Source: Mycolicibacterium novocastrense
Lineage (GTDB): Bacteria; Actinomycetota; Actinomycetes; Mycobacteriales; Mycobacteriaceae
NCBI RefSeq assembly: GCF_001570485.1
Contig: NZ_BCTA01000012.1
Location: forward strand, 1-64,000
DNA length: 64,000 nucleotides
Reading direction: 5' to 3'
Each line of letters starts with the position of its first letter. Position 1 is the first letter of the stretch. This document shows positions 42,976 through 50,870 of the stretch, one piece after another. The notes beneath the pieces were generated by a model that was given only the letters and a program-made list of their open reading frames with translations, did not search any database and was not told the origin of the DNA. The translations under genes and the position numbers were made by a program.

Positions 42976-43033
42976 GACGATCGCGCCGCGGCCCGCGGCC
43001 GAAGCGCAGAAGCTGACAGGAGGGACGGCCCAC

Positions 43034-43837
43034 GTGGGGACCGGACAGGCCGCAGGTCCTGGCGGACCGTGGATGAGCGCAGCTGAGGTGGAACGCGAAT
43101 CCGGGCTGCACCGAGCACTGGTGACCCGGTTCGTGCCGCCGGTCGAAACCGCATCCGGGCCGCTGTACAACGCGCATCATCTCGCCGTGGCGCGATTCGT
43201 CAAGCAGCTCACCGAGATTCAGACACCGTCCGAGGCCATCGACGTCGCAGTGAGCGACGTCATCGATCGGCCCGCTACCGAGTTCGGGGGGACGCTCACA
43301 CCGCGTTTTGCGGTCGAGACCAGCAGCGGAGTTCGGCGCCGCACCGCGATGATCGCCGGCGCGGCCGCCGCTGCCGCGCTCATCGTCGGTGGGCTCGTCG
43401 GGACTCTGGTTAGTGGTTCCCGCAGCGGCGACAGCCAGCCGCCGGAGGCGGCGCAGCCGGTGCAGTTCACACCGACAGTCCCGGCGGCGCCCGAGCCAGT
43501 GTGTGCTGAATGGTCATCGATGCTGGATTCCTACAACGACCGCCGCAGGGCCTGGGCTAAGGCGGCCGACCCGAGTGTGCCGGCCGACCGCTGGCCTGCC
43601 CACCGGCGCGCCCTCACCAATGAGGTGATCCCGGTACTAGAAGCCGAGGCCGCCGATATGCGTCGACTAGCCGAAAAGGCCGAGGACCCGTTTCTGGCCG
43701 GCCTCATGACCGCACAAGCCGTCTACGAAGATGAATTTGTCCAACGACTGCCGAACTACCAGCCAAGCGATCAACGCTACTGGGAGGCCGTCATCTCGTT
43801 CAGCGGCGGCATCCGCGCCATGTGCGCCCGACAATGA
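43034..43837 (+). CDS. Membrane-anchored protein with cytosolic MerR-like HTH
   Basis: 267 residues from a GTG at 43034 with AGGAGGG at 43018-43024; an ATG at 42929 would overlap the previous gene and lacks such a site. Residues about 14-75 look like a MerR/Xis winged helix (PWMSAAEVERESGLHRALV; YNAHHLAVARFVKQL). One transmembrane helix is at about 105-126. The outside domain is helical with two cysteines (VCAEWSSMLDSY near its start; AMCARQ at the end) that may pair. It could sense an envelope signal and bind DNA or a DNA-bound partner; that is inference. Confidence 0.6.
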   Translation: MGTGQAAGPGGPWMSAAEVERESGLHRALVTRFVPPVETASGPLYNAHHLAVARFVKQLTEIQTPSEAIDVAVSDVIDRPATEFGGTLTPRFAVETSSGVRRRTAMIAGAAAAAALIVGGLVGTLVSGSRSGDSQPPEAAQPVQFTPTVPAAPEPVCAEWSSMLDSYNDRRRAWAKAADPSVPADRWPAHRRALTNEVIPVLEAEAADMRRLAEKAEDPFLAGLMTAQAVYEDEFVQRLPNYQPSDQRYWEAVISFSGGIRAMCARQ

Positions 43838-44090
43838 TCACCACACACTGCACGCCTTGGGTCGTTCACGGCGCGGTGATGATGAACACGAGTGCCGACG
43901 ACATCCGCTAAGCTGTGACACAGCGCCGCCCGCGACGGCCAGGCCCGCAACAGGCTGATCCGCCCACATCGGACAGCCCCTACCTGCCGGGCCGAAGACC
44001 CCCAGGGTTTCGCGGTAGACCCAGCAAAGAAACATCGCCTTGTACAGATGTGGGCTGACAGGGCGAGACCTTTGATGGGAGTGAGATACT

Positions 44091-44810
44091 TTGTCCAGCA
44101 ACAACGCTCGAAAGAAAGCCGCCCGCCGCAAGCAGGCCGAGAACCCAGGCATGTCCTACCAGAAGGCGTGGGATGAGGTCGGCGCCGAGCACAAACAAGC
44201 GATCATCGAGCACGATCTCGCCGAATTAGGGCAAAGCGCAGCCCAGTTGGAAGAGATGTTAGCGGCGATGGATGCGGCAAGCGCGAGAGCTACTGAGAGG
44301 GCTCAGCAAAGATTCCATGATCATGTGGTAGCGCGATTCGACGGCAACGGTGCGCTCACTGCACTTGATATCGATGCGGCTGTCCTCTACAGCTACACCA
44401 CCAAGGAGCTCGGGCGGGCCGTCACCGATGTCATGCAGCGAACATGGGACGCGGTGATGGCTGCGGCCAAAGAGGAGTACGCAGCGCTGGGCTACGACAT
44501 TCCATTGGACCGTGCCCGTGATGCTGCAGGAGTCTTCACCGAGGCTTCGCGCGACGGCGCGCTTAAACTCGCCGTAAACGGGGCAGGGCGGCTGTTGTGG
44601 TGCGAAATTGGTGACGAGATCCTGGCCGGCGGCTGGACCGCGGCCGAGGTCAGCGAACGCATCATGATCCTGTTTCAATCCGCAGTCATGCGGTCGTGGC
44701 GGGAGATCGGCAGGCCGCTCGATGAGCCGACCCCTGACGACGACCGCGACCGGATTATTCCCAGTGATGCCGAGATTGCTCGGTACCGCGCTGAGACCCT
44801 GACCTTCTGA
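44091..44810 (+). CDS. Hypothetical protein, 239 aa
   Basis: A TTG start with GGGAGTGAG upstream. The head is basic (SSNNARKKAARRKQAENPG), followed by MSYQKAWDEVG, a pattern seen at the start of many mycobacterial plasmid and phage proteins. The rest is helical and Ala-rich, without membrane segments. It stands alone between a 253-base gap and a convergent gene. Confidence 0.6.
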   Translation: MSSNNARKKAARRKQAENPGMSYQKAWDEVGAEHKQAIIEHDLAELGQSAAQLEEMLAAMDAASARATERAQQRFHDHVVARFDGNGALTALDIDAAVLYSYTTKELGRAVTDVMQRTWDAVMAAAKEEYAALGYDIPLDRARDAAGVFTEASRDGALKLAVNGAGRLLWCEIGDEILAGGWTAAEVSERIMILFQSAVMRSWREIGRPLDEPTPDDDRDRIIPSDAEIARYRAETLTF

Positions 44811-44847
44811 TCCTCCAGTTCGGGTGTGAGGGCCTGACTTTCGGCGT

Positions 44848-45561
44848 CTAAAGCGACGACCCAGATGTCCAGTAGGCGGGCAGGGCGTCTAAGTCGCTTC
44901 GGTAGTTCGGATCGTTGAGTGCGTCGAGTTCGGTTGCGCGCACTGGAATGTCGGGCCAGGTGCTGATCCGTTCGCGCAGCCAGGCGCGCCAGTCAATCGG
45001 GTCGCCGCCGGCGGCCAGACCGGCTCGATACGACGCCTCGTGCATAACGCGGGCGCGCGAGGTCAGCGAGCGGTGAGCGTTTCGCAATGCCTCGATCGTC
45101 GCCTGGGCGGCGCCGCTGGCGCGCATGGTGGCCACTGTGGCGTCGTGTGCGGCGAGGTAGTCGTCGAGCACCGTGTGGCCGGCGGCCCGCCACGCAGTCA
45201 GGGCGGCTCGCCAGCCGATACCGCGGTGCGGCTCCCAGTCAGCGATCGGGCGCGCCTGCAGCTCGGCGACGACCAGGATGTCGGCGTCGCTGTAGAACTG
45301 GTAGCCGGGGTTGTGGGCGATCAGATCGGTGTAGTCGGCCGGCTGCAGGCGATCGCGCCAGTCGGCGGGCAGCAGCCCAACGCGGACGCGTTCGAGGATG
45401 GTGGTCATGGTCTGGAATCGCTTGGTGCGGTAGTACAGCGATCCGTACTGTTGGTGGGCTTCGCGGACGCGGCGCTCGCTGTCGCGCAAGGCATTTAGCG
45501 CTGCTTGGTAGCGGCGGTTGGCGGCTGCGGCTGGGTCGTCTGGTTGGTCGTGGCCGGTCAT
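44848..45561 (-). CDS. Hypothetical helical protein, 237 aa
   Basis: The N-terminal 75 residues are a charged coiled-coil-like stretch (YQAALNALRDSERRVREAHQ). The rest is helical with many Trp/Arg (RAALTAWRAAGHTVLDDYL; DWRAWLRERISTWPDI). There is no signal or membrane segment. It lies 25 bases after the secreted protease gene on the same strand, so they may share a transcript. No family is recognised. Confidence 0.6.
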   Translation of the reverse strand: MTGHDQPDDPAAAANRRYQAALNALRDSERRVREAHQQYGSLYYRTKRFQTMTTILERVRVGLLPADWRDRLQPADYTDLIAHNPGYQFYSDADILVVAELQARPIADWEPHRGIGWRAALTAWRAAGHTVLDDYLAAHDATVATMRASGAAQATIEALRNAHRSLTSRARVMHEASYRAGLAAGGDPIDWRAWLRERISTWPDIPVRATELDALNDPNYRSDLDALPAYWTSGSSL

Positions 45562-45586
45562 GGCGTCATCGGTCAGTGGGCGGTAG

Positions 45587-46294
45587 TCAGACGCTGTTGT
45601 CGCGGAAGGAGGCCAGCGCGGCGGGCAGCGACATCACATAGCCGCCGCGATAAGGCTCGGTGAAGTGGCCTTGCCATAGACCGACAATAGCCACGAGCGT
45701 GTCGCTGATCTTGAGGTATGTCGGCCCGCCCGAGTCGCCTTTGCGGCCGGTCTGGGTGACGGTGATCAGAGGGGTGTTCACAGCGCTGACGAAGCCGCAG
45801 ACCTCTTCATCGGAGGTCGCGCCGTAGTGGCATACCCAGTCCGATTCGCGGGCGTTGACGTAGGTGACCACCCGATAGGAGGTGCCAGCGATGCGATCGG
45901 ACCAGGCGACGTCGCCGAAATCGATGAGCCACCAGTCTTTTTGGGGAGGGTGGGGGGTGTCCTTGCCGGGGAGCAGAGTGACCGATACGGTGCGGCCGGT
46001 GACGCCGGCGTCGACGTTGGTGATCGGGCCACCATCTGGGGAAGCGCAGTGGCCCGCGCTGACGCCCATGGTGTGTCCGGGCACACGATAGACGTAGCCG
46101 AGTGTGCATCGGATTCCGCCCTGGGTGATGGTGTCGCCGGCCGCGACGGGTTTGGTTTCGTCGGCGTGGGCCGGTGCCGCAGGCATTAGCGTCGCAAACA
46201 TCGCGACGGCAACAAGTAGGCCCGCAATTCGCGCTGGGAATCTCAGCAGGCGCCTCGGGAACGGCTGCTGATCATGGTGTCTTTCTGCCGCCAC
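45587..46294 (-). CDS. Secreted trypsin-like serine protease (S1)
   Basis: 235 residues. The basic n-region and hydrophobic h-region (residues 22-37) end at PAHA (about 44), giving a signal peptide. Catalytic residues: His82 in MGVSAGHCA, Asp125 (WLIDFGDVAW; Asp128 is an alternative) and Ser188 in GRKGDSGGPTYL. Four Cys residues (C63, C83, C155, C166) fit two disulfides. The GTG start lies 7 bases after a -10 TAGTGT on the minus strand, so it is leaderless. A secreted protease beside conjugation genes might act on the cell envelope or on secreted proteins. Confidence 0.85.
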   Translation of the reverse strand: MAAERHHDQQPFPRRLLRFPARIAGLLVAVAMFATLMPAAPAHADETKPVAAGDTITQGGIRCTLGYVYRVPGHTMGVSAGHCASPDGGPITNVDAGVTGRTVSVTLLPGKDTPHPPQKDWWLIDFGDVAWSDRIAGTSYRVVTYVNARESDWVCHYGATSDEEVCGFVSAVNTPLITVTQTGRKGDSGGPTYLKISDTLVAIVGLWQGHFTEPYRGGYVMSLPAALASFRDNSV

Positions 46295-46360
46295 GAGGCG
46301 GACACTAGTTCAAATTTGCCGCCGCCGTTTCATCGCTCAACGGCAGGTGATCGTACCTGC
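46295..46360 (-). promoter_or_regulatory. Protease promoter with inverted repeat
   Basis: The -10 TAGTGT lies at minus-strand 46307-46302, 7 bases before the GTG. Upstream, GCAGGT (46343-46348), GATCGT and ACCTGC (46355-46360) make a perfect 6-bp inverted repeat placed where an activator or repressor could bind. Confidence 0.5.
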
Positions 46361-46423
46361 GGGGCGACGCTGGGCGGGCGGCGATGAGGACGAGACAACA
46401 GTAGCCACCCGAGGATGAATACG

Positions 46424-46451
46424 CTCAAGCCGTCCAGTTGTTAGGCTTGAG
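46424..46451. promoter_or_regulatory. 8-bp inverted repeat upstream of HTH gene
   Basis: CTCAAGCC (46424-46431), 12-base spacer, GGCTTGAG (46444-46451). It lies 50 bases before the HTH gene at 46503 and upstream of a -10-like GACAAT, so it may be an operator for that protein. Confidence 0.5.
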
Positions 46452-46502
46452 TCACGTTGGGAGTCCGGCCTGTGACAATAGGGTTTCTGCAAAGGGGTAC
46501 GC

Positions 46503-46838
46503 ATGACGGAATCGGAGCGCTCCGATGCTGCGTGGGACATCCCTGATCCGGAGTCGTCGGCTGAGCGGCGGCGCCGCCAACTGCGCGAGTACCACCAGCG
46601 ACGGACCCGCAGAACTGCCGACGGCGCCGAGCACGGCCGCCGCTGGACGATCGCCGACGCCCGCCTCGCACTCGATGTGCGCCGCAGCGTTCCCGAAGTC
46701 GCCGAAACACTGGGCCGCTCGGCCAGCGCCGTGGAATCGCTGCGCCGCCGCTGGCGCGCGGGCCGGCTGCCGGCGGTCCTGGCCGACCAGATGCCGCGCC
46801 CACCGGGCGCCTCCGCCGACGGCGCCCCCGCGCCCTGA
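46503..46838 (+). CDS. Small HTH DNA-binding protein
   Basis: 111 residues. The charged head is rich in Arg/Glu (SSAERRRRQLREYHQRR). Residues about 47-85 form a SANT/Myb-like or homeodomain-like helix-turn-helix: RWTIADARLALDVRRSVPEV, then AETLGRSASAVESLRRRW. AAAGGGG precedes the ATG. It lies 31 bases before the Tap-like gene and is a candidate regulator of that unit. Confidence 0.65.
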   Translation: MTESERSDAAWDIPDPESSAERRRRQLREYHQRRTRRTADGAEHGRRWTIADARLALDVRRSVPEVAETLGRSASAVESLRRRWRAGRLPAVLADQMPRPPGASADGAPAP

Positions 46839-46869
46839 CCGACAGACCAGCAACAGAGGGACGGCAAGC

Positions 46870-48798
46870 ATGGAGTACCTGGTCACAACCCCACAGGGCA
46901 CATACCGCATCGATCAGGACGCCGACGACGTGGGTGACCTGATCGCGCTGCTGGACCACTACGCCACCACGGGGTCGGTCAGCGGGCCTGCCCCGCTGCG
47001 AGCGCTGTCACGCCAGCAGGTCCTGGCCCAGCTGGGCCGCGCGACGCTGCCCGAAGACAAAGAGACCCCGTTCCCGGCGCCCGCAGTGGTCATCGGCGAC
47101 GAGGACAGCGGCGGCGCATTCACCCGAGGCTGGCTGGACTCGCAGATCACCGCTTGGCAAGACCAGAAAATGGCGACCAAGATTCTCGGTACGGACGCCC
47201 AAGGACCCGAGACCGCAGACTCGCAGGTAACTGATCAGCCCGCCGCCGAGAGCGACCAGAACCAGGCACAGCCGGCCACGCCGACGGCTGTCACCACCGG
47301 TGAAGCAGACCGCGACGACCAGGGCAAGCCGAACTTCCCGAAAGGCACCCGCCAGTGGGAGGCCCCGGGCGCGGCCGACGAGCGCGTCGTCATCGTGACC
47401 TCACGCGGAATCACCACACCATCAGGGTGGGTGCTGACCGGGCCGCTTCCGGCACCGCAGAACGTGCCGCGGTTCGTGGCCTGGCACTGGCGCAAGAAAC
47501 CCAGCGCATTGCCGCAGATGTGGTTCACCGCCGAAGCCATGGAACGCATCGGCATCCCCGTCGAAGACGCTGACCCGGGCACTGTCGCAGAGCTGGTGGC
47601 CGACATCTTCGGCTGCAAAGTCAGCTGGTCACAATCGGGATTCTTCACGTGCCGGTGGGGACCCGGCGACGACGCCGGCGGCGCCGAGGGCGCCTCGGTG
47701 GCCAATCGATCGGTGCAGCTGGTGTTTGTGCCGTGGCTGCCCCTGGATCCCTCCGAAGCCCGATCCAAAGATATGGGCGTCGCGGGCATCGAGGATACCG
47801 AGACCGAGCTGCCCGAAGACGAGGACCAGGCCGTGCCGATCCTGGCTGAACGCATCGCCTGGGTGGCAAGCCTGGGTGAGGGTTTGGCGCCGGCGTCGCG
47901 ATGGAGCACTGTGGGCGCTGCGTTCGCCGACGTGGTTCGCCGCCGCAGCTCGATCAAAGGGGTCAAGGGGTGCCCCTGGCCCGGCGAAATCGTTGCCGCG
48001 CAGACAGATCTGGACCCCGACCTACATGAGGGCAGACTCGGGGCGCACAAGGCGCGCGGGGACACACTCAAGGTCGAGGTCGACCAACGCGCGGCATATC
48101 TGGCATCGGCGATCAAGCTGAACTTCGGCTACGGGGAGCCCAGCCGTGTCGACAATCCCGACCCGGATGTGCTGAACACCCAAGAGCCCCCGTTCGCGCT
48201 GTGGCGTGTGACGACGCCGCCGGCCAACACGATCGACGGCCTGGATCAGCGGCTGCCGCTGCCAGTCGGTTACATGGCCACCGATGAGCAGCGCACGTTT
48301 TGGACGACCACGCGCGGAGCTCAGCACCTGATGAGCCCCGTCGACCAAGGCGGTGCAGGCCTGACCCCGGCCGAGCTGGCGATCGACGCGGCCTGGGTGT
48401 GGCCGCATCAGGCGCGGCTGCTGCGGTCGTGGGCCGAAGCGATCCGGGTGCGGCTGAAAGCGGCCATCGCCGAGGGCCGCAAAGACCGTGAGGACATGCT
48501 CAAGGCGATGTACAAGGCGTATCTGGGGCGCATGCAGTCGTCGAAGTGGTCACCCCAGCAGTACCACCACCATCAGCCCGCCTGGTATGCGGCGATCCAG
48601 GCCGACACCCGCTTTCGCGCCATGACCTACGCGCGTCACATCGTCGACACGCACGGCTGGTATCCGGTTGCTGCCGATGTCGACGCCTGGAGCTACTGGC
48701 TGCCGCCCGACGCCGACCTGACGGTGCTGGAGGAGCCGTCGGAGAACAACGGCAAGTACCGCATCAAGACCGTCGAGCTGCCGCCGGCGAAGTCATGA
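46870..48798 (+). CDS. Large plasmid protein, possibly Tap-like (telomere-associated)
   Basis: 642 residues from an ATG with GAGGGA upstream. The first 150 residues are acidic. The rest alternates strands and helices rich in Trp. Near the C-terminus, HGWYPVAADVDAWSYW (Asp603, Asp605) followed by NGKYRIKTVEL resembles the polymerase-like end of actinomycete Tap proteins, where an Asp-x-Asp strand is followed by Gly-(Lys/Gln)-Tyr/Trp. Tap recruits the terminal protein Tpg to telomeres of linear Streptomyces replicons. The next gene looks Tpg-like and overlaps by 4 bases, the order expected of tap-tpg. The assignment is tentative. Confidence 0.45.
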   Translation: MEYLVTTPQGTYRIDQDADDVGDLIALLDHYATTGSVSGPAPLRALSRQQVLAQLGRATLPEDKETPFPAPAVVIGDEDSGGAFTRGWLDSQITAWQDQKMATKILGTDAQGPETADSQVTDQPAAESDQNQAQPATPTAVTTGEADRDDQGKPNFPKGTRQWEAPGAADERVVIVTSRGITTPSGWVLTGPLPAPQNVPRFVAWHWRKKPSALPQMWFTAEAMERIGIPVEDADPGTVAELVADIFGCKVSWSQSGFFTCRWGPGDDAGGAEGASVANRSVQLVFVPWLPLDPSEARSKDMGVAGIEDTETELPEDEDQAVPILAERIAWVASLGEGLAPASRWSTVGAAFADVVRRRSSIKGVKGCPWPGEIVAAQTDLDPDLHEGRLGAHKARGDTLKVEVDQRAAYLASAIKLNFGYGEPSRVDNPDPDVLNTQEPPFALWRVTTPPANTIDGLDQRLPLPVGYMATDEQRTFWTTTRGAQHLMSPVDQGGAGLTPAELAIDAAWVWPHQARLLRSWAEAIRVRLKAAIAEGRKDREDMLKAMYKAYLGRMQSSKWSPQQYHHHQPAWYAAIQADTRFRAMTYARHIVDTHGWYPVAADVDAWSYWLPPDADLTVLEEPSENNGKYRIKTVELPPAKS

Positions 48799-49526
48799 GG
48801 AAAATCCGGCAGCGACGCAGCACGCCCGAACCGCCGCCACCGCCGATCCCGCCACCGGCACCGCCGGCGCCGGCGGCGCGCACGGCCGAGGACTTGACCG
48901 GCGGCCGGCGCGGCGCGGCGGCCGGCATGTGGGCGCTGGCTCGCCGCAAGCTGCGCGAGCTGCGGGGCCGGCGGTGGGAGGCCGCCACCGAGCGGCAGCG
49001 CCGCCGGGAAGCCGACCGGCGTGCTCGCGAGGAGTTGGCGCGGCGCATCGAACGCCAGACCGGTCGTCGGCCATCGGAGCGCACACTGCGCCGCCACGCA
49101 GCGGCCGGGACGGTGCCCCGTGGCGTCGACGCGGAGAAGCTGGGCCGCCAGGCCGCCATCGATGCGGCCGGAGGTATCGCCAAGTTCGCTCGCCAACAAG
49201 GCATGTCCGAGCGGGCGGTGGTGCGCTGGCGCGAGCGTGGCGGCCCGCTGCCTGAGGTGGTGCCGGAAAGTTTGCGGTTCTTCGTCGCCATGGTGGCCAC
49301 GCTGATCAGCAAGGGGGAGCGGTACAAGACCGATCAGCTCTGGGCGACCGAAATCACGGTGGATGGCGTATCTGTGGCGCGGGTCGTGGAGGCGGCGCAG
49401 AGCGGCGATTTCAGCGGTGTGCGGACGCTGGTGGGTGAACTGGCCGCCGATCAGTTCCCATGGGTCGGTGCGGCCGAACGGCATTTTGAAGTGAGCGAAA
49501 TCATTGAAATCAGCGTCGCCGAATAA
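48795..49526 (+). CDS. HTH protein resembling terminal protein Tpg
   Basis: 243 residues starting with ATGA overlap. A basic, Pro-rich head and a long Arg-rich helix (ATERQRRREADRRAREEL) precede two HTH-like blocks: RRPSERTLRRHAAAG and GGIAKFARQQGMSERAVVRW (about 126-145). The end, VGAAERHFEVSEIIEISVAE, resembles the conserved finish of Streptomyces Tpg. Tpg caps the 5' ends of linear replicons and primes end patching. If correct, the replicon may be linear. A circular-plasmid DNA-binding role is the alternative. Confidence 0.45.
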   Translation: MRKIRQRRSTPEPPPPPIPPPAPPAPAARTAEDLTGGRRGAAAGMWALARRKLRELRGRRWEAATERQRRREADRRAREELARRIERQTGRRPSERTLRRHAAAGTVPRGVDAEKLGRQAAIDAAGGIAKFARQQGMSERAVVRWRERGGPLPEVVPESLRFFVAMVATLISKGERYKTDQLWATEITVDGVSVARVVEAAQSGDFSGVRTLVGELAADQFPWVGAAERHFEVSEIIEISVAE

Positions 49527-49530
49527 CTGT

Positions 49531-49544
49531 TAGCATCCGGCCTT
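49531..49544 (+). promoter_or_regulatory. -10 box for leaderless TcpC-like gene
   Basis: TGTTAGCAT contains TAGCAT at 49531-49536, ending 8 bases before the ATG at 49545. It is the same motif as before the gene at 33790. Confidence 0.5.
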
Positions 49545-50414
49545 ATGTTGTGGCGATCGGAAATCGCGCGCACAGCAATTGCGCAGAATTATCAGCGCTA
49601 CGTGTGGTTTGTGGCTTGGCCGTTGATTCTGCTTGCGGTGTTCGCCGGCTGCGTGCGCTCAGCACCCACCGATGGGCAGGCCGACCAGACGGAGCGCCAG
49701 CAGGTGACCGATTACGGGGCGGTGGCGATCCTGTCGTTTGTGACCGCCACGCCGGCGGATTCGGCCAAACTGAGCGCGATCTACGGCGAGCTGATCAAAC
49801 CGCCGGAGGGCCAGCAGGGGATCCCGCTGCCGCGGCGCACCGTGCTGGCGTCGTTCGCCAGCGCGGAACCACCAGCGAGCAAGGATGATTCGTGGTGGGT
49901 GACGTTGAGCACCATCACTGCCGACGGCCAGGAGTCGTGGCAGGTGCCGGTGCAGGTTTTCCCCAGCGGTCCTCGAGTTCTGCAGCTGCCCGGGGTGGTC
50001 CCCGGGGTGTCTGCGGGGCCGGCGGTGGCGGTCAAGGCCGCGGCCCCGATCGACGTGACCTCGAAGGATGAAGCGATCGCGGTGACGTTGCGCGACTTCT
50101 TCGACGCCTGGCTGACCGGGCGCGGAGATCTGGGGCGGGTCGCCGACACCGCCACCGTGCCGGCGTTTTCCGCGCCGCCGTATACCCGCGCGCAACTCGT
50201 GCAGGCCTACGCCGGTTCGCAGATTCCCCAGCAACCCGAGGGAACCATCACCGCCGGGGTCACTGTGTGGGCGACGAAAACCTCGACCGACCAGCTGTCC
50301 TACACCGTCACCCTCACTGCGACCGCGGGCCGATGGGTGGTGTCGGATATCGCCGCGCACCCACTGGTCACCGAGACCAAGGGCGATACGCCGGCGGTGA
50401 CGGCCGGCCCGTAA
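49545..50414 (+). CDS. TcpC/VirB8-like conjugation protein
   Basis: 289 residues. A cytoplasmic head, one transmembrane helix (about 19-36: RYVWFVAWPLILLAVFAGC) and an extracytoplasmic part with two NTF2-like halves. The second half shows TLRDFFDAWLTGRGDLGR, then YTRAQLVQAYAGSQIP and VTVWATKTSTDQLSYTVTL, matching the TcpC pattern. TcpC proteins are VirB8-like scaffolds of Gram-positive conjugation machines. Confidence 0.8.
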   Translation: MLWRSEIARTAIAQNYQRYVWFVAWPLILLAVFAGCVRSAPTDGQADQTERQQVTDYGAVAILSFVTATPADSAKLSAIYGELIKPPEGQQGIPLPRRTVLASFASAEPPASKDDSWWVTLSTITADGQESWQVPVQVFPSGPRVLQLPGVVPGVSAGPAVAVKAAAPIDVTSKDEAIAVTLRDFFDAWLTGRGDLGRVADTATVPAFSAPPYTRAQLVQAYAGSQIPQQPEGTITAGVTVWATKTSTDQLSYTVTLTATAGRWVVSDIAAHPLVTETKGDTPAVTAGP

Positions 50415-50473
50415 CAACCGGCGGGCAGCGAGCGGTCCCGCCACGGCTGCGAAGCCTGTTAATCGCAGCGTGC

Positions 50474-50519
50474 TAAGGGTGAGTGGCCCAGGTCGGCTAA
50501 CGGACGTAATGTCCCCGGC
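50474..50519 (+). promoter_or_regulatory. Promoter module shared with the ESX block
   Basis: TAAGGGTGAGTGG (from 50474), GCTAACGG (50497-50504 region) and the -10 TAATGT (50507-50512), which ends 7 bases before the ATG at 50520. The order and spacing match 20336-20382. The surrounding 3' end of the previous gene is unrelated, so the similarity is not a longer duplication. Confidence 0.6.
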
Positions 50520-50627
50520 ATGACGGAAAGTGGCTTTCGCTGTCGCCGTGTACGAAAACGGCGCGAATGTGGCCCTTCAGCGTCACAGCAACATTCCAGA
50601 AATTGCACGGAGGTGTATAAACCGTGA
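50520..50627 (+). CDS. Leader peptide of the T4SS operon, 35 aa
   Basis: An ATG placed 7 bases after the -10 opens a 36-codon frame (MTESGFRCRRVRKRRECG...), rich in Arg and Cys, whose TGA overlaps the GTG start of the next gene (GTGA). Translation of the leader would therefore couple to the pilin-like gene. The peptide itself may have no function. Confidence 0.45.
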   Translation: MTESGFRCRRVRKRRECGPSASQQHSRNCTEVYKP

Positions 50628-50866
50628 ACCAAGCGCAAGACCTCCTGATGTCGATTCTGAACCTCGGATTAATGGCCGCTGGGGTGTTCTGCATGCTCAA
50701 AGGTGGATTCGCCGTACACGCGGCCAACAATGGCAATGACGACATCAACATCAGCGGCTGGAAGCGAATCACCTCCTGGTGGGCGCTGGGCGCGATCATG
50801 CTCATTCCGGGCGCCTGGAATCAGTTCGGCAGCCTGATTATGAACGTGTGGCAATCGCTGTTCTGA
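50624..50866 (+). CDS. Small two-helix membrane protein (VirB2-like position)
   Basis: 80 residues from a GTG with CGGAGGTG upstream. Two hydrophobic segments (LLMSILNLGLMAAGVFCML and WWALGAIMLIPGAWNQFG) flank a polar loop, the size and topology of VirB2/TrbC pilins, although no leader peptidase site is clear. It precedes virB4 by 4 bases, where a pilin-like gene is expected. Confidence 0.6.
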   Translation: MNQAQDLLMSILNLGLMAAGVFCMLKGGFAVHAANNGNDDINISGWKRITSWWALGAIMLIPGAWNQFGSLIMNVWQSLF

Positions 50867-50870
50867 GCCG

